Origin: Allostella vacuolata
Lineage (GTDB): Bacteria; Pseudomonadota; Alphaproteobacteria; ATCC43930; Allostellaceae
NCBI GenBank assembly: GCA_006739055.1
Contig: AP019702.1
Location: forward strand, 3,683,388-3,747,387
Direction: 5' to 3'
DNA length: 64,000 nucleotides
This document shows, one piece after another, positions 43,260 through 52,483 of the stretch; within the stretch, counting starts at the first letter, position 1, and every line of letters starts with the position of its first letter. The position numbers and the translations under genes are program-made. The notes beneath the pieces were generated by a model, which saw nothing but the letters and a program-made list of their open reading frames with translations, ran no database searches and had not been told where the DNA came from.

Positions 43260-44144
43260 CTACTCCTTGCGCCCGGCCCAGTAGGCCGGCAGCTCGGTGC
43301 AGTCGCGCCCGCCCCAGCCGTCGCGGCTGGCCTGGTCGTAGACCGCCAGCGTACGCTCGGCGATCGGCAGCTCGAAGCCGCGGCCGTGCGCCTCGGCGAC
43401 CATGGTGCGCAGGTCCTTGCGGATCGAATCGCAGTCGAAGGTGGCCGAGCCGGATTCCGCCGTCGCCAGCGCCTTGGCAACCGCGCCGCCGCGCGCCTTC
43501 AGGACGTTGGGCCCGCCGGAGGTGTCGGCGAACAGCTCGACCAGCCAGCCGCGGTCGACGTCCAGGTGGCTGCACAGCGCATAGGCCTCGCCGAACGCCT
43601 GCCAGAAGACCGCGAGCGGCAGGTTGATCGCCAGTTTCATGCTGGCGCCCGCGCCGACCGGCCCGACATGGTCGACCCGCCGGCAGAGCTGCTCCAGGAC
43701 CGGCCGCGCCCGGGCGACATCCGCCGCCGCGCCGCCGGCCAGGCCCAGCAGCTTGCCCTGCAGCGCCGGGCCGACGGTGCCGCCGACCGGGCATTCGACC
43801 AGCGTGGCGCCGGCCGCGGCGACGCGGGCGGCGAGCGCGGTCTCGACCTCCGGCCGCACCGTGCTCATCTCGATGAAGAGCTTGCCGGCGACGTCCCCGG
43901 CCAGCAGGCCGTCCGCGCCGCCATAGACCGCATCGATCGCCTCGGCGTCGGTGACGATGGTGATGACCGCGTCCGCCGCCCCGGCCAGCGCCCGCGGGCT
44001 CCCGGCGACCGTCGCACCGGCCTCGGCCAGCGGCTGCGTGCGCAGGGCGGTGCGGTTCCACACCGTCACCTCGTGGCCGACATCGATCAGCCGGCGGGCG
44101 ATCGCCGCCCCCATCCGGCCCAGGCCGGCTACTCCGATCTTCAT
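43260..44144 (-). CDS. NAD(P)-binding beta-hydroxyacid dehydrogenase family protein, copy 2
   Basis: A 294-residue paralogue of the following gene, with low identity. GLGRMGAAIARRL is the nucleotide motif, ECPVGGTVGPA the substrate loop and GAGASMKLAINL the catalytic-Lys segment. Two divergent copies side by side suggest two different oxidation steps in the same pathway rather than redundancy. Confidence 0.9.
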   Translation of the reverse strand: MKIGVAGLGRMGAAIARRLIDVGHEVTVWNRTALRTQPLAEAGATVAGSPRALAGAADAVITIVTDAEAIDAVYGGADGLLAGDVAGKLFIEMSTVRPEVETALAARVAAAGATLVECPVGGTVGPALQGKLLGLAGGAAADVARARPVLEQLCRRVDHVGPVGAGASMKLAINLPLAVFWQAFGEAYALCSHLDVDRGWLVELFADTSGGPNVLKARGGAVAKALATAESGSATFDCDSIRKDLRTMVAEAHGRGFELPIAERTLAVYDQASRDGWGGRDCTELPAYWAGRKE

Positions 44145-44180
44145 TCCGTCCCCTCCCCCAACTCTCGTTCTTCCCGCTTC

Positions 44181-45068
44181 TCAGAGCCGGTACAGGCGCT
44201 GGGCGGTGTCGTGCAGTATGGCCGACCGGTCGGCGGCCGGCAGGTGTGCCAGGCAGGCCCGAACGGTCGCGAGCAGGGTCGCATAGTCCGTCCACAGCTT
44301 CTCTATGGGAAAGTTGCTGCCGAACAGGCAGCGCTCGGGGCCGAACAGGTCGACGGTCGCCGCGATCACCGGCTGCCAGCGTTCCACGGAGCAGGCGCGA
44401 TCGAAGGTGCCGAGGCCGGACAGCTTGGCGGCGACGTTGGGGCACGCCGCCAGTCCGGCCATGCCGGCCCGCCAGGCGGCCCAGCCTTCCGGCGTGCGGT
44501 CCTCCAGCATGCCGGCATGGGTCAGCACGAAGGTGACGCCCGGAAAGGCGCGGACCAGGGCCGCGGCGTCCGCCATCTGGCTGGTGAAGACCTGCAGCTC
44601 GAACATCAGCCCGCGGCGCTCGACCTCTGCCAGGCCGCGCCGCCAGGCCGGGTCGTTCATCAGGTCGGGCCTGGCGGCGAAGCGGTACTGCGGGTTGGCG
44701 TGCCAGTGCAGCTGCTGGCGCACCGCGCGCAGGTTGGCCGCCGCCATCTGCCGGTCGATGACGTCGCCGACGTCGGGCGTGGCCAGGTCGGCAAAGCCGG
44801 TGACGGCATGGGGAAAGCCGTGGCGGTCGGCCTCGGCCTGGACCCAGGCCGCCTCGCCCACCTCGCCGCCGGGTGCGACGTTGACCTGCACGAAGACCGA
44901 CTTCACCACCCCGCACGGCACCGCGTCGGCCATGTACTCCGCGATCGGGTAGTCGCGGCAGATCGGCCCATAGGCGCCGAAGATGCGCGACACCGGCGGG
45001 CCCTGGAGCCAGGGCGTCGCCGCCAGGCGCCAGACATGGTGGTGGGCGTCGATGACGGGCTCGGTCAT
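44181..45068 (-). CDS. Amidohydrolase-superfamily protein (lactonase/2-pyrone-dicarboxylate lactonase-like)
   Basis: A 295-residue TIM-barrel hydrolase. The N-terminal IDAHHHVWRL metal motif, LHWHANPQYR in the middle, VLTHAGM and the terminal LFGSNFPIEKL match the amidohydrolase-2 group that includes lactonases acting on sugar or pyrone lactones. Start overlaps the monooxygenase stop by 4 bp (ATGA). It may open a lactone produced by the upstream flavin enzyme or by sugar oxidation. Confidence 0.88.
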   Translation of the reverse strand: MTEPVIDAHHHVWRLAATPWLQGPPVSRIFGAYGPICRDYPIAEYMADAVPCGVVKSVFVQVNVAPGGEVGEAAWVQAEADRHGFPHAVTGFADLATPDVGDVIDRQMAAANLRAVRQQLHWHANPQYRFAARPDLMNDPAWRRGLAEVERRGLMFELQVFTSQMADAAALVRAFPGVTFVLTHAGMLEDRTPEGWAAWRAGMAGLAACPNVAAKLSGLGTFDRACSVERWQPVIAATVDLFGPERCLFGSNFPIEKLWTDYATLLATVRACLAHLPAADRSAILHDTAQRLYRL

Positions 45069-46303
45069 GCCGGCACCAGCAGGTCCGGCGAGTGCGACGG
45101 CGGGCGGGCGCTGACGCGCAGGATGAACTCGGTGGTCAGGCCGAGCGCCGGGTCGCTCTGTGGTGAATCGTGGCCGCGCTCGATGAAGGCGCCGAGCCGC
45201 CGGCCGAGCGCGACGGCCGCCTTGCCCTCCGGCAGACGCTCGGCCTCGAAGCGGGCGAGCGCGTCCGCGACCGATCCGCCCCGGGCCAGGCTGCGGGCCA
45301 GCGCCTCGGCATCCTCGCCCGCCTTCAGCACGCCGATGCCGGCATGGGGCCGGGCGACGAAGGCGGCGTCGCCGATCAGCGCCACCCCGTCGAAGGCGAT
45401 CCGCTCGGACTCCACGTCGTAGATCGGCTGCAGCATCGGGTGCTGGGCCAGGGCGACCGCCTCGGCCAGGGGCTTCGGCAGGTCGCGGGCCGCATCGCGG
45501 CGCAGGCCCTCGACCAGGTCGGGCCGGATCAGGGGCGGCGGGATCGAGTAGTCGTGGACATGGCCCGACGCATCGGTCAGCAGATCCGCCAGCCGCTCCG
45601 CCGGGACGTGGCGATACCACAGGAAATTGTAGCGCCGGGCGCCGGGGGCCACGGAATCGTCGGCGCCCGCCACCGGATAGCCGATGAACTGCCCGCCGGG
45701 CGGGAAGCAGAAGCAGTATTGCCCGAAGCCGCCGGCGCGGAAGGCCGCGGGCAACGCCGTCTCCGGCACCAGGCCCCGCCAGGCGACATAGCCGGCATAG
45801 CGCGGCACCACGGTCGGCGCCAGCAGCTGCCGGACGCGGGAGCGAAAGCCGTCGGCGCCGACGATCAGGTCGGCCGCGATCTCCAGCCCGTCGGCGAACC
45901 GGGCGACCGGACGGTCGCCGTCGCGGCCGATCGCCACCAGCTCCTGGCCGCCATGGTAGCGCTCGGCCGGAAAGGCCGCCTTCAGCGGGTTGTAGACGTA
46001 GCTCCAGGAGGTCAGGTACTGCGGGAACTCGAACCGGCCCAGTTCGGCGCCGTGCCGGTCGACCGCGATGCGGCCGTCGACCTGGATGCCGAGCGGCCCG
46101 GCCTCGCGGACCCCGGCCGCCGCCATGATCGGTTCCATCTCGACATGCCGGGCGATCCCGGCGCCGCGCGAGGCGAGGTCGTCCGGCACGCGCTCGGCAA
46201 TGGCGACGTCCCAGCCGGCGCGATGCAGCATGTTGCCGGCGAACAGCCCGGCCACCGACCCGCCGACGATGACGGCCGTCCGCGGTGCCTGCGGCGTGCC
46301 CAT
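45065..46303 (-). CDS. FAD-dependent monooxygenase (aromatic hydroxylase class)
   Basis: A 412-residue flavoprotein. The dinucleotide motif VIVGGSVAGLFAGNM is at the N-terminus, ADLIVGADGFRSRVR is the DG motif and FDGVALIGDAAFVARPHAG the GD motif, together defining the para-hydroxybenzoate hydroxylase group. It is closest in pattern to dihydroxypyridine-type and related hydroxylases that keep GGSxAG; the substrate is not certain. GGGAGGGGAAGG precedes the ATG at 46303. First gene after the LysR gene; it sets the pathway as oxidative attack on a ring or heterocycle. Confidence 0.88.
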   Translation of the reverse strand: MGTPQAPRTAVIVGGSVAGLFAGNMLHRAGWDVAIAERVPDDLASRGAGIARHVEMEPIMAAAGVREAGPLGIQVDGRIAVDRHGAELGRFEFPQYLTSWSYVYNPLKAAFPAERYHGGQELVAIGRDGDRPVARFADGLEIAADLIVGADGFRSRVRQLLAPTVVPRYAGYVAWRGLVPETALPAAFRAGGFGQYCFCFPPGGQFIGYPVAGADDSVAPGARRYNFLWYRHVPAERLADLLTDASGHVHDYSIPPPLIRPDLVEGLRRDAARDLPKPLAEAVALAQHPMLQPIYDVESERIAFDGVALIGDAAFVARPHAGIGVLKAGEDAEALARSLARGGSVADALARFEAERLPEGKAAVALGRRLGAFIERGHDSPQSDPALGLTTEFILRVSARPPSHSPDLLVPA

Positions 46304-46393
46304 GCCTTCCCCTCCCCCTCGACGCGCTTCTTTGTTGACCGGGAGTGTGCGGATGCCCGGCCATCGTCGCAAATGCCGATGGCGTATACGGGA

Positions 46394-46410
46394 TATAGGA
46401 ATTCCCTATA
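46394..46410 (-). promoter_or_regulatory. Palindromic candidate operator before the monooxygenase operon
   Basis: Perfect 6-bp inverted repeat TATAGG-AATTC-CCTATA, about 90 bp upstream of the monooxygenase start and overlapping the LysR stop codon. The AT-rich symmetry in a 70% GC genome and its position suggest a binding site for the LysR-type regulator. Confidence 0.45.
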
Positions 46411-47314
46411 GGCCGTAGCGGCCCGGCACGGCCAGCAGCTCGGCATGGATCATCTGCACGATGCGCTGGGCCGGCAGCGACAGCGGCAGGTCGGGCGGGT
46501 GCATGACATAGATGTCGGACGACAGGGCCGGCGCGGCGATCGGGTTCATGATGAAGCGGCCCGACGTCAGGTCGTTGATGACGGCCGTGCTGGGCAGCAT
46601 GGTCGACCAGTCGGACTCGCCCACGAACTCCATGGTGGCGCCCAGCCCGTCGACCTCGATGACCCGGGCCGGGCGGATGGTGCCGGCCTTGATCTGGCGG
46701 TCGAGGATGCGGCGCAGGGAATGGTGGGCGGACGGCAGGACGAGCTTCAGGTCGGCGATCTCGTCGAGCCGGCACGGGACCCAGGCCTGGCGCTGCTTGG
46801 CCGCCCCCGACACCAGCAGGACCCGGTCGCTGAAGAGCAGGCGCATGGTCAGGCTGGTCTGCGGCGCCGGCCGGTTGCAGACGGCAAGGTCGAGGTCGCC
46901 GGCGACGACGCGGTCGGCCAGGGTTCCGCTATACGCCTCGACGATGGCGATCTCGACCTTCGGATAGGCGCGGGTGTAGTCGTCCAGGATCCGGGCCAGC
47001 GGCCCGCGGCAGATGGTCGGCATCAGCCCGACGCGGATGGTCCCGGCGATGGTGCCGCCGAAATCCAGCATCTCCTGCCGGGCCGTCGCCAGGTCGCGCA
47101 GCAGCGCGTTGCACAGCTTGTAGAAGTGGCGCCCGGCGGCGGTCGCCTGCACCCCCTGTGCCGAGCGTTCGAACAGCCGGACCGCCATGTCGGCCTCGAG
47201 CTGGCGGATATGCACCGACAGCGCCGGCTGCGCCACGTTCTCGCGCTCCGCCGCCCGGCTGATGCTGCCCTCCTCATAGACCGCGACGAAGTAGCGGAGC
47301 TTGCGGAAATCCAT
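46406..47314 (-). CDS. LysR-family transcriptional regulator
   Basis: A 302-residue regulator. The N-terminal winged helix (residues 1-60) contains the recognition segment SISRAAERENVAQPALSVHI; the C-terminal periplasmic-binding-like effector domain follows from about 90. The ATG at 47314 sits directly before DFRKLRYFVAV, the normal LysR N-terminus. It lies upstream of the monooxygenase operon on the same strand, probably sensing the imported compound. Divergent from the lipoprotein cluster. Confidence 0.92.
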   Translation of the reverse strand: MDFRKLRYFVAVYEEGSISRAAERENVAQPALSVHIRQLEADMAVRLFERSAQGVQATAAGRHFYKLCNALLRDLATARQEMLDFGGTIAGTIRVGLMPTICRGPLARILDDYTRAYPKVEIAIVEAYSGTLADRVVAGDLDLAVCNRPAPQTSLTMRLLFSDRVLLVSGAAKQRQAWVPCRLDEIADLKLVLPSAHHSLRRILDRQIKAGTIRPARVIEVDGLGATMEFVGESDWSTMLPSTAVINDLTSGRFIMNPIAAPALSSDIYVMHPPDLPLSLPAQRIVQMIHAELLAVPGRYGL

Positions 47315-47503
47315 GCGGGTGCAACCCCTGGAGAATGCGGGAAGGACAGCCCGCACTATTCCACATTGCGGCAGTCGTCGCGGCAGCAATCCGGAGGCGC
47401 CCCGGAGTAACGAAGCATTCACGGAAAAATCACGCCCGCCGACCGATCATGACATTCAGCCATCCGCAAGGCGGCTGGCGAGCGCCGACGGAAGGGGCAC
47501 ACC

Positions 47504-48772
47504 ATGCTACCCGAACCGCTTCGTCTCCGCATTTTGCCCGCCCGATCGAGATTGCCTTCGATCGCCGCGGCCATCGGCACCCTGCTGCTTTCGAGCTGCG
47601 GCGGCGTCTCGACCCGTTTGCACGACCGTGCTGCGCATGACCTCGCGACACGGCTGCAGACCGATTTTGCCGCCTATCGCGACGAGCAGCCATCCTTGTA
47701 CGCCGCCATGACGTCGAATATCGGCGCGTTCGAGAAGGAGGAAGAGGCGCTGGTCGCCAGATTTGCCCGGACCTACGAGGTCGCGCTGCTGACCAAGGCG
47801 CCGACGTTCACGGGAGCGGATCTCCGGCAGCGCATGCACCGGACCCGGACCACGCTGACGGCGCTGCGCGAGACAGCCCTGGACGACGCCCGGAAGGATC
47901 TTGCCATGCGCGACGACCTGGTCGCGAAGGCCAAGGATGTCGAAGCGGTGGTCCAGGCGCTGAACGCCCGGATTGCAAAGGCCAGCGCGGACGCTGCGGC
48001 GTGGGACGCGATGATCGTCTCCATTCAGCAGGCGATCGCCAGGCTTCCCGATGCGGCATCCCGCCTCGGATCGGTCGCAGGCAGCCTGGGGTTCCTCGAC
48101 GAGGCGCTGGCGCGCCCGGAGGCCGGGCCGGCCAAGACCTCAGCCGACGACAACCTGGCGGTTGCCGGCCGGCTGAAGGAAGCAATTCGCACGAAGCTGG
48201 CGGACGCACCGGGCATTGCCGTCCGCATCCTGGTACTCGGCCGCGAACTGGCGGAGCTGGAACGGGAGCGTGCCGAGAAGCGGCTGATCGCCGTCGCCGC
48301 GCGGCAGCAGATCTTCCAGGACTTTGTCCTGGCGGACCGGACGGCGACCGAGATGCTGGCCCAGGCCGAGGCGCACTTGCGCAACTCGGGCCTGCGCGAC
48401 GGCCAGACGACCGCGGTGGCTGTGCTCAAGGAGAAGCGAGCCACCGGAACTCCGAAGCGGCTCGCCGATGACGCCGGCGCGCTGGTGGACCGGCAGAATG
48501 CCATTTCCCTGCTGCTGTTTGCGCCACGGATGGTGGTCGGTGCCGACTGGCTGGTGGTGCGCCAGTCCGGCCTGACCGGCCTGCGCCTCGCCCGCGCCCG
48601 GCACCAGGAGTCCATCGCCCAGTCCCAGGTCGGCGATCGCGCCTGGCAAGCCGTGATCGCAAGCGGCCTCGACGGGCTGGCGGCCTATCACCAGGGCGGC
48701 GTCACCGACGAGGATATCGCCAACCTGATCCGGCTCGCGCAGGGCATCGCCCTGTTCATCATCGCAGCCTAG
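47504..48772 (+). CDS. Large coiled-coil lipoprotein of unknown function
   Basis: A 422-residue protein with a signal peptide and lipobox LLSSC (Cys32), so it is predicted to be lipid-anchored. Most of the rest is helical and highly charged with heptad-like runs (about 60-270), suggesting a long coiled coil, and a more hydrophobic end (LAQGIALFIIAA). No family recognised. It is the first gene of a six-gene same-strand cluster with a second lipoprotein, a protease and an amidase, which points to an envelope-associated job. Confidence 0.8.
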   Translation: MLPEPLRLRILPARSRLPSIAAAIGTLLLSSCGGVSTRLHDRAAHDLATRLQTDFAAYRDEQPSLYAAMTSNIGAFEKEEEALVARFARTYEVALLTKAPTFTGADLRQRMHRTRTTLTALRETALDDARKDLAMRDDLVAKAKDVEAVVQALNARIAKASADAAAWDAMIVSIQQAIARLPDAASRLGSVAGSLGFLDEALARPEAGPAKTSADDNLAVAGRLKEAIRTKLADAPGIAVRILVLGRELAELERERAEKRLIAVAARQQIFQDFVLADRTATEMLAQAEAHLRNSGLRDGQTTAVAVLKEKRATGTPKRLADDAGALVDRQNAISLLLFAPRMVVGADWLVVRQSGLTGLRLARARHQESIAQSQVGDRAWQAVIASGLDGLAAYHQGGVTDEDIANLIRLAQGIALFIIAA

Positions 48773-48781
48773 GAGGCAGAC

Positions 48782-49414
48782 ATGCCCATCCTTCGCCGTT
48801 CGATCCGCCCGGCGCTGCCGCTCTGCATCGCGGTGTCGCTGTCCGGCCTGGCCGGGTGCGCCGGGGAGAATGCCCGCCTCGTCGCGCAACAGACCGTGAA
48901 GGCAACAATCGAGTACGAACAGCAGGTCGACCGCAAGATCGTGGCCGAGAAGGCGTTCTACGCCGAGCAGGTCGCCACCCTGTCCGACGCGCTGGCCGGG
49001 CCGCCCGCAGCGTCGGGCGAGGCCGGTGCCGCCGGGCTGTCGAAGCAAACCTGGCTCCACGGCCGCATCCGCGTCGCCGCGAACCAGGATGCGCGGGAGA
49101 CGGCCGGCCGGATTCTGGCATCCCATGACGGCGAGGTGCTGGCGCTGATGTCGAGCTACGTCGCCCGCGGCATGGAGGCGAACCGCGAGGCGCTTCAGGA
49201 GATCGCCCGGGAGCGCATGGCGCTCGCCCAACAGCTGGACGGCACCCTGAAGCCCCTGGAGAAGCAGAAAGCCCGGCTGAAGGCGCTGCGCGAGGGCCTC
49301 ACGACCCTGTCCGCCGAGCGGGACAGCGCAGCGCGCCTGGCCGAACTCCGGGCCGTCGCCGAGGTCGTCATCGAGGAGCTTCGGAAAGACAAGAGCGCAG
49401 CGAAATCCCCCTGA
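48782..49414 (+). CDS. Coiled-coil lipoprotein of unknown function
   Basis: A 210-residue protein with lipobox LAGC (Cys26) and an almost purely helical, charged body with coiled-coil character from about residue 110 to the end (ERDSAARLAELRAVAEVVIE near the C-terminus). It begins 9 bp after the previous lipoprotein gene. No homologue recognised. The two lipoproteins may form a complex at the membrane. Confidence 0.8.
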   Translation: MPILRRSIRPALPLCIAVSLSGLAGCAGENARLVAQQTVKATIEYEQQVDRKIVAEKAFYAEQVATLSDALAGPPAASGEAGAAGLSKQTWLHGRIRVAANQDARETAGRILASHDGEVLALMSSYVARGMEANREALQEIARERMALAQQLDGTLKPLEKQKARLKALREGLTTLSAERDSAARLAELRAVAEVVIEELRKDKSAAKSP

Positions 49415-49432
49415 CCCGTCTGGAGGAACGAC

Positions 49433-49813
49433 ATGAACAGCGACAACGCAGACCTGCCGGTGATGGCCATGCGGGCTGCTGCATTGGCCATGAAGAAGCA
49501 CGCGACGATCGCCAACTTTCCGGTCCGAAACAGTCCGGCCGCCCTTCGGACCGCGATGCGGTCGTTCTTCTTCGAGAACGACCTGGACGCGGCCCTCGAC
49601 GATTCGGCCGGCGCATTGCGGGCAATATCCGAGGCCCTGGCCGACGCGCATGCCGCGGCCACGGAGATCAAGGTTTCCAGCCCGACGCCCGATCAGGTGA
49701 AGGCGTTCGAAACCGCCCTGGAGAAGCTGCACGCCGATATCCAGGACGAGGAGCGGTTTCGCGTCGCCCTCAACATACTCCTCAGCATCGAGCGGGCGAT
49801 CCGGGCCAGCTAG
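49433..49813 (+). CDS. Small helical cytosolic protein of unknown function
   Basis: A 126-residue protein without signal peptide or cysteine, predicted mainly helical. Basic N-terminal region, then acidic heptad-like sequence (DLDAALDDSAGALRAISEA). It starts 18 bp after the second lipoprotein gene with GGAGGAA upstream. It could be a cytosolic partner of the cluster. Not recognised. Confidence 0.7.
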   Translation: MNSDNADLPVMAMRAAALAMKKHATIANFPVRNSPAALRTAMRSFFFENDLDAALDDSAGALRAISEALADAHAAATEIKVSSPTPDQVKAFETALEKLHADIQDEERFRVALNILLSIERAIRAS

Positions 49814-49863
49814 CCGTCGGTCAGCCGTCTCGAGGAACCCAGCCTCCCTAGCGGAGATCGCAC

Positions 49864-51345
49864 ATGACCCCGGCCGCGAATTTTCATGGGACCGCGCTCC
49901 TGCTGCTCGCCGTCACCCTGATATCGACAACGCCAGCGCGGGGGCAGATGGGGGGCATGCCGGACCGGCTGACCGTCCCGTTCCCGATGGACAGGCCGGG
50001 ATTCATGCCCCTCCCGCCGAATGCCCTCCAGGACCGGCAGACGCTGCGCCGAGCACAATCCGATCCCTACGCACCGCTTGGACAGCCCGGGGCCCAAGCG
50101 GACCCCCCGGAGCGGATTCAACTCCCGCCAGTTCACACCACCCCGATCATGACGGACGAGCAAAGAGAATTGCCCGCCCGATATCGGGGCCCCCTTCCGA
50201 TCCGACCGAGAACGGCGCCGGCGTCTCCGAGAAGCAACCCGCGAGGACTGGAGGTCCCCCCAAGCGGGGCAACCGGCGGCCTTGCAGGAGCCCCGTATAG
50301 CCCTTCCAATCTCGAGACGGAGAACGCGCTCGCCAATGTACGGGGCAGCAAGCTTCCCGAAGAGGTCAAGGTTTGGCTCAGCTCGGCTTCGCATCAGCAG
50401 TTCATCGAACGCTGCCAGCCGCCCGCGCTTCGACTGAGCGATTGGCGGCGGCGGCAAGCGGCGAGCACCCGAGAGGCCGATGTCCTTGACGGCGCGCTTC
50501 GCAATTCCAACGCTGCTGGCCTGCGCGTTGCTGCCGGAATCTTTCGCTCCTATGTCGAATCCTGCCTCACCCCGCTGGAGCAGGCGAGCAGCCAGCAGCT
50601 ACGGCGTCTCATCGAAAGTCGCGTCGGGCTCATCCGCGCCCAGGACGGGAGCCCTGTCTGTACCGCCACCCTCGTTGCGCCGGACATGCTGATCACCGCC
50701 CGGCATTGCGTGAGGGCGCCGCTCGACGAGCGGAGCATACGCGATCTCCGGCGCCTCACCTTCACGCGGATCGCCGAGCCCGACCGGCCCATTGCGTTGA
50801 CACCAGAGACGATCCGTACCGAGTACTATCGCAGGTTCGCGAACCTGGCGTTCGACCGCAGCGAACTCCACAGCGACCTGGTGGCGATCCGCCTGTCCCA
50901 GGCCATCCCGGCTGAGATCGCAGCAAGCTGGGAGCCGCTGACGATATCCGACCCGGAGTTGCATGACCCGGTCCATGCGGTCTCGTTCAATCTGTACAGC
51001 TATCGCGCAGCGCAGATCCTGGACGGCACGGCCGACTGGAGCCGGCACATGTACGTGGATTCCAGTGCGACCTGCATGGTCGGTGGCCGATACCGGCCGA
51101 ACCTCATCATCCACGCCTGCCAGACCGAAGGCGCATCCTCGGGCGCACCGCTGGTGACGCTGTCGCCTGCGACGGGGGCCGTCGTCCTGGCGGCCATTCA
51201 TACCGGCGGATTCTCACGCACCGTCCGTCATCCGGACATTTGGGAGCAGACCGGCATCGACACGATGATGGTTCCCAATCACGCAGTCGTGGTCTCCGGA
51301 CATGTCCGCGACCGACTGCAATCCTGGGCTGCGACGCAGCAATAG
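49864..51345 (+). CDS. Secreted trypsin-like serine protease (S1/V8 type)
   Basis: A 493-residue exported protein. A signal peptide (about 1-28, ending ARG before QMGG) is followed by a long Pro-rich region (30-140) and a helical part, then the protease domain from about 240. The catalytic triad is visible: H281 in LITARHC, D338 in HSDLVAIRL and S426 in EGASSGAPLV; C282 and several other cysteines could form disulfides. The Pro-rich pro-region suggests a zymogen or surface tether. Probably processes proteins in the envelope, possibly members of this cluster. Confidence 0.88.
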   Translation: MTPAANFHGTALLLLAVTLISTTPARGQMGGMPDRLTVPFPMDRPGFMPLPPNALQDRQTLRRAQSDPYAPLGQPGAQADPPERIQLPPVHTTPIMTDEQRELPARYRGPLPIRPRTAPASPRSNPRGLEVPPSGATGGLAGAPYSPSNLETENALANVRGSKLPEEVKVWLSSASHQQFIERCQPPALRLSDWRRRQAASTREADVLDGALRNSNAAGLRVAAGIFRSYVESCLTPLEQASSQQLRRLIESRVGLIRAQDGSPVCTATLVAPDMLITARHCVRAPLDERSIRDLRRLTFTRIAEPDRPIALTPETIRTEYYRRFANLAFDRSELHSDLVAIRLSQAIPAEIAASWEPLTISDPELHDPVHAVSFNLYSYRAAQILDGTADWSRHMYVDSSATCMVGGRYRPNLIIHACQTEGASSGAPLVTLSPATGAVVLAAIHTGGFSRTVRHPDIWEQTGIDTMMVPNHAVVVSGHVRDRLQSWAATQQ

Positions 51346-51391
51346 CGACCACCACCCTTGGTTTCGGCCCTTGCCGAAGGAGAGAGATCCG

Positions 51392-52426
51392 ATGATTGCC
51401 AGGACGCTTTTCGCTGCCGCGGCGGTGCTGGGCGCGTTCGCCCACCATACGCCCGGCCTCGCCCAGACGATGACCCAGCCGGTGACCCTGGACGGCGCGC
51501 GCGCATATCTCTTCCAATCCTGTCCGATCGCCAAGGCGCTCGCGCTGCCTGTTCCGCTGTCGCCCATGGACATTCTGGAAAACGACGGAACAGCCTTCAC
51601 CCCGGAAAGTGCGGTGGGATTGGCCTCTGTCGCAGGGGCCCTGGTGGAACCATTGATCAGTCTGGCCGGCGACATGGTCGCGGCCTGGCTCGACCAGCGC
51701 GCCAAGGAACAGGTGTCCACCACGGCGGCAGTCGCGACCGGCCTATTGGCGACGGGATCGGTCGGAAGCCGGTCCCTGCCGTGCCTCGTGCTCGTCCAAG
51801 GGAAATTCGGTGTTCTCGGCAATCGGCCGAAACCTGGGGATCTCCAGCTTGCCGCCGGGGAACGGCCACTGGGATGGGACTGGCCAGCGCCCTGGCTCGC
51901 GCTGTTCGGGCTGACGGAGAAGCCCAGGGTCTACCTGGAACTCAAGCTAGTGGCCTCGCCCGCCCACGACGCGGTGCGTCTGGCCCCGCTGTTCCTCGAC
52001 CTCCGGCGAACGGCCGCCGAACGCGGTCGCGGCAAGCCGGTCCATCTCGCACTGACGGCCAGCCTGAGCCTCCGTGGCACCGCGCTTGGCTCGGCGGTCG
52101 TTCCGTTGCCGTCGCCAGTCGCAGAGGCCACCCGCCTGACGCCGGCCCATCTCGCCGGCAGTTCGAGCGCCTGGATCGCCTTGCCCCGGCCGCTCCGGAA
52201 AGACACGGGCGCCATAGACCATGAGCACCTGATCAATGGACCGGTATCCATCCAGCTCGCGCTTGTGGAAAGCGTGCAGCCGCAGCCGGTCGACCAGCTT
52301 GTCGCAAGGATGTTCGGAGCGACCAGGCGGCCTCTCGCCGAGCATGCGGCCGCGGCGCTGCGACGCGGCATCGAGCCCGACGGCGGCGCAGGCGAGCGGG
52401 ACGCCGATCCCACCAAACCGAAATAG
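51392..52426 (+). CDS. Secreted protein of unknown function
   Basis: A 344-residue protein with a Sec signal peptide (about 1-24, ending GLA before QTMTQ). GGAGAGAG precedes the ATG at 51392, which avoids a polar upstream extension. The mature part is mixed alpha/beta in feel, with short hydrophobic segments (about 75-100) and Leu-rich stretches such as PLFLDLRRTAAERGRG. No motif recognised. Placed between protease and amidase genes; possible substrate, inhibitor or partner of the protease. Confidence 0.75.
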   Translation: MIARTLFAAAAVLGAFAHHTPGLAQTMTQPVTLDGARAYLFQSCPIAKALALPVPLSPMDILENDGTAFTPESAVGLASVAGALVEPLISLAGDMVAAWLDQRAKEQVSTTAAVATGLLATGSVGSRSLPCLVLVQGKFGVLGNRPKPGDLQLAAGERPLGWDWPAPWLALFGLTEKPRVYLELKLVASPAHDAVRLAPLFLDLRRTAAERGRGKPVHLALTASLSLRGTALGSAVVPLPSPVAEATRLTPAHLAGSSSAWIALPRPLRKDTGAIDHEHLINGPVSIQLALVESVQPQPVDQLVARMFGATRRPLAEHAAAALRRGIEPDGGAGERDADPTKPK

Positions 52427-52483
52427 CAGCCATCACGAGGACACCAGTCGATTTCGTCCACACGCTCAACAAGGAGAGACCCG

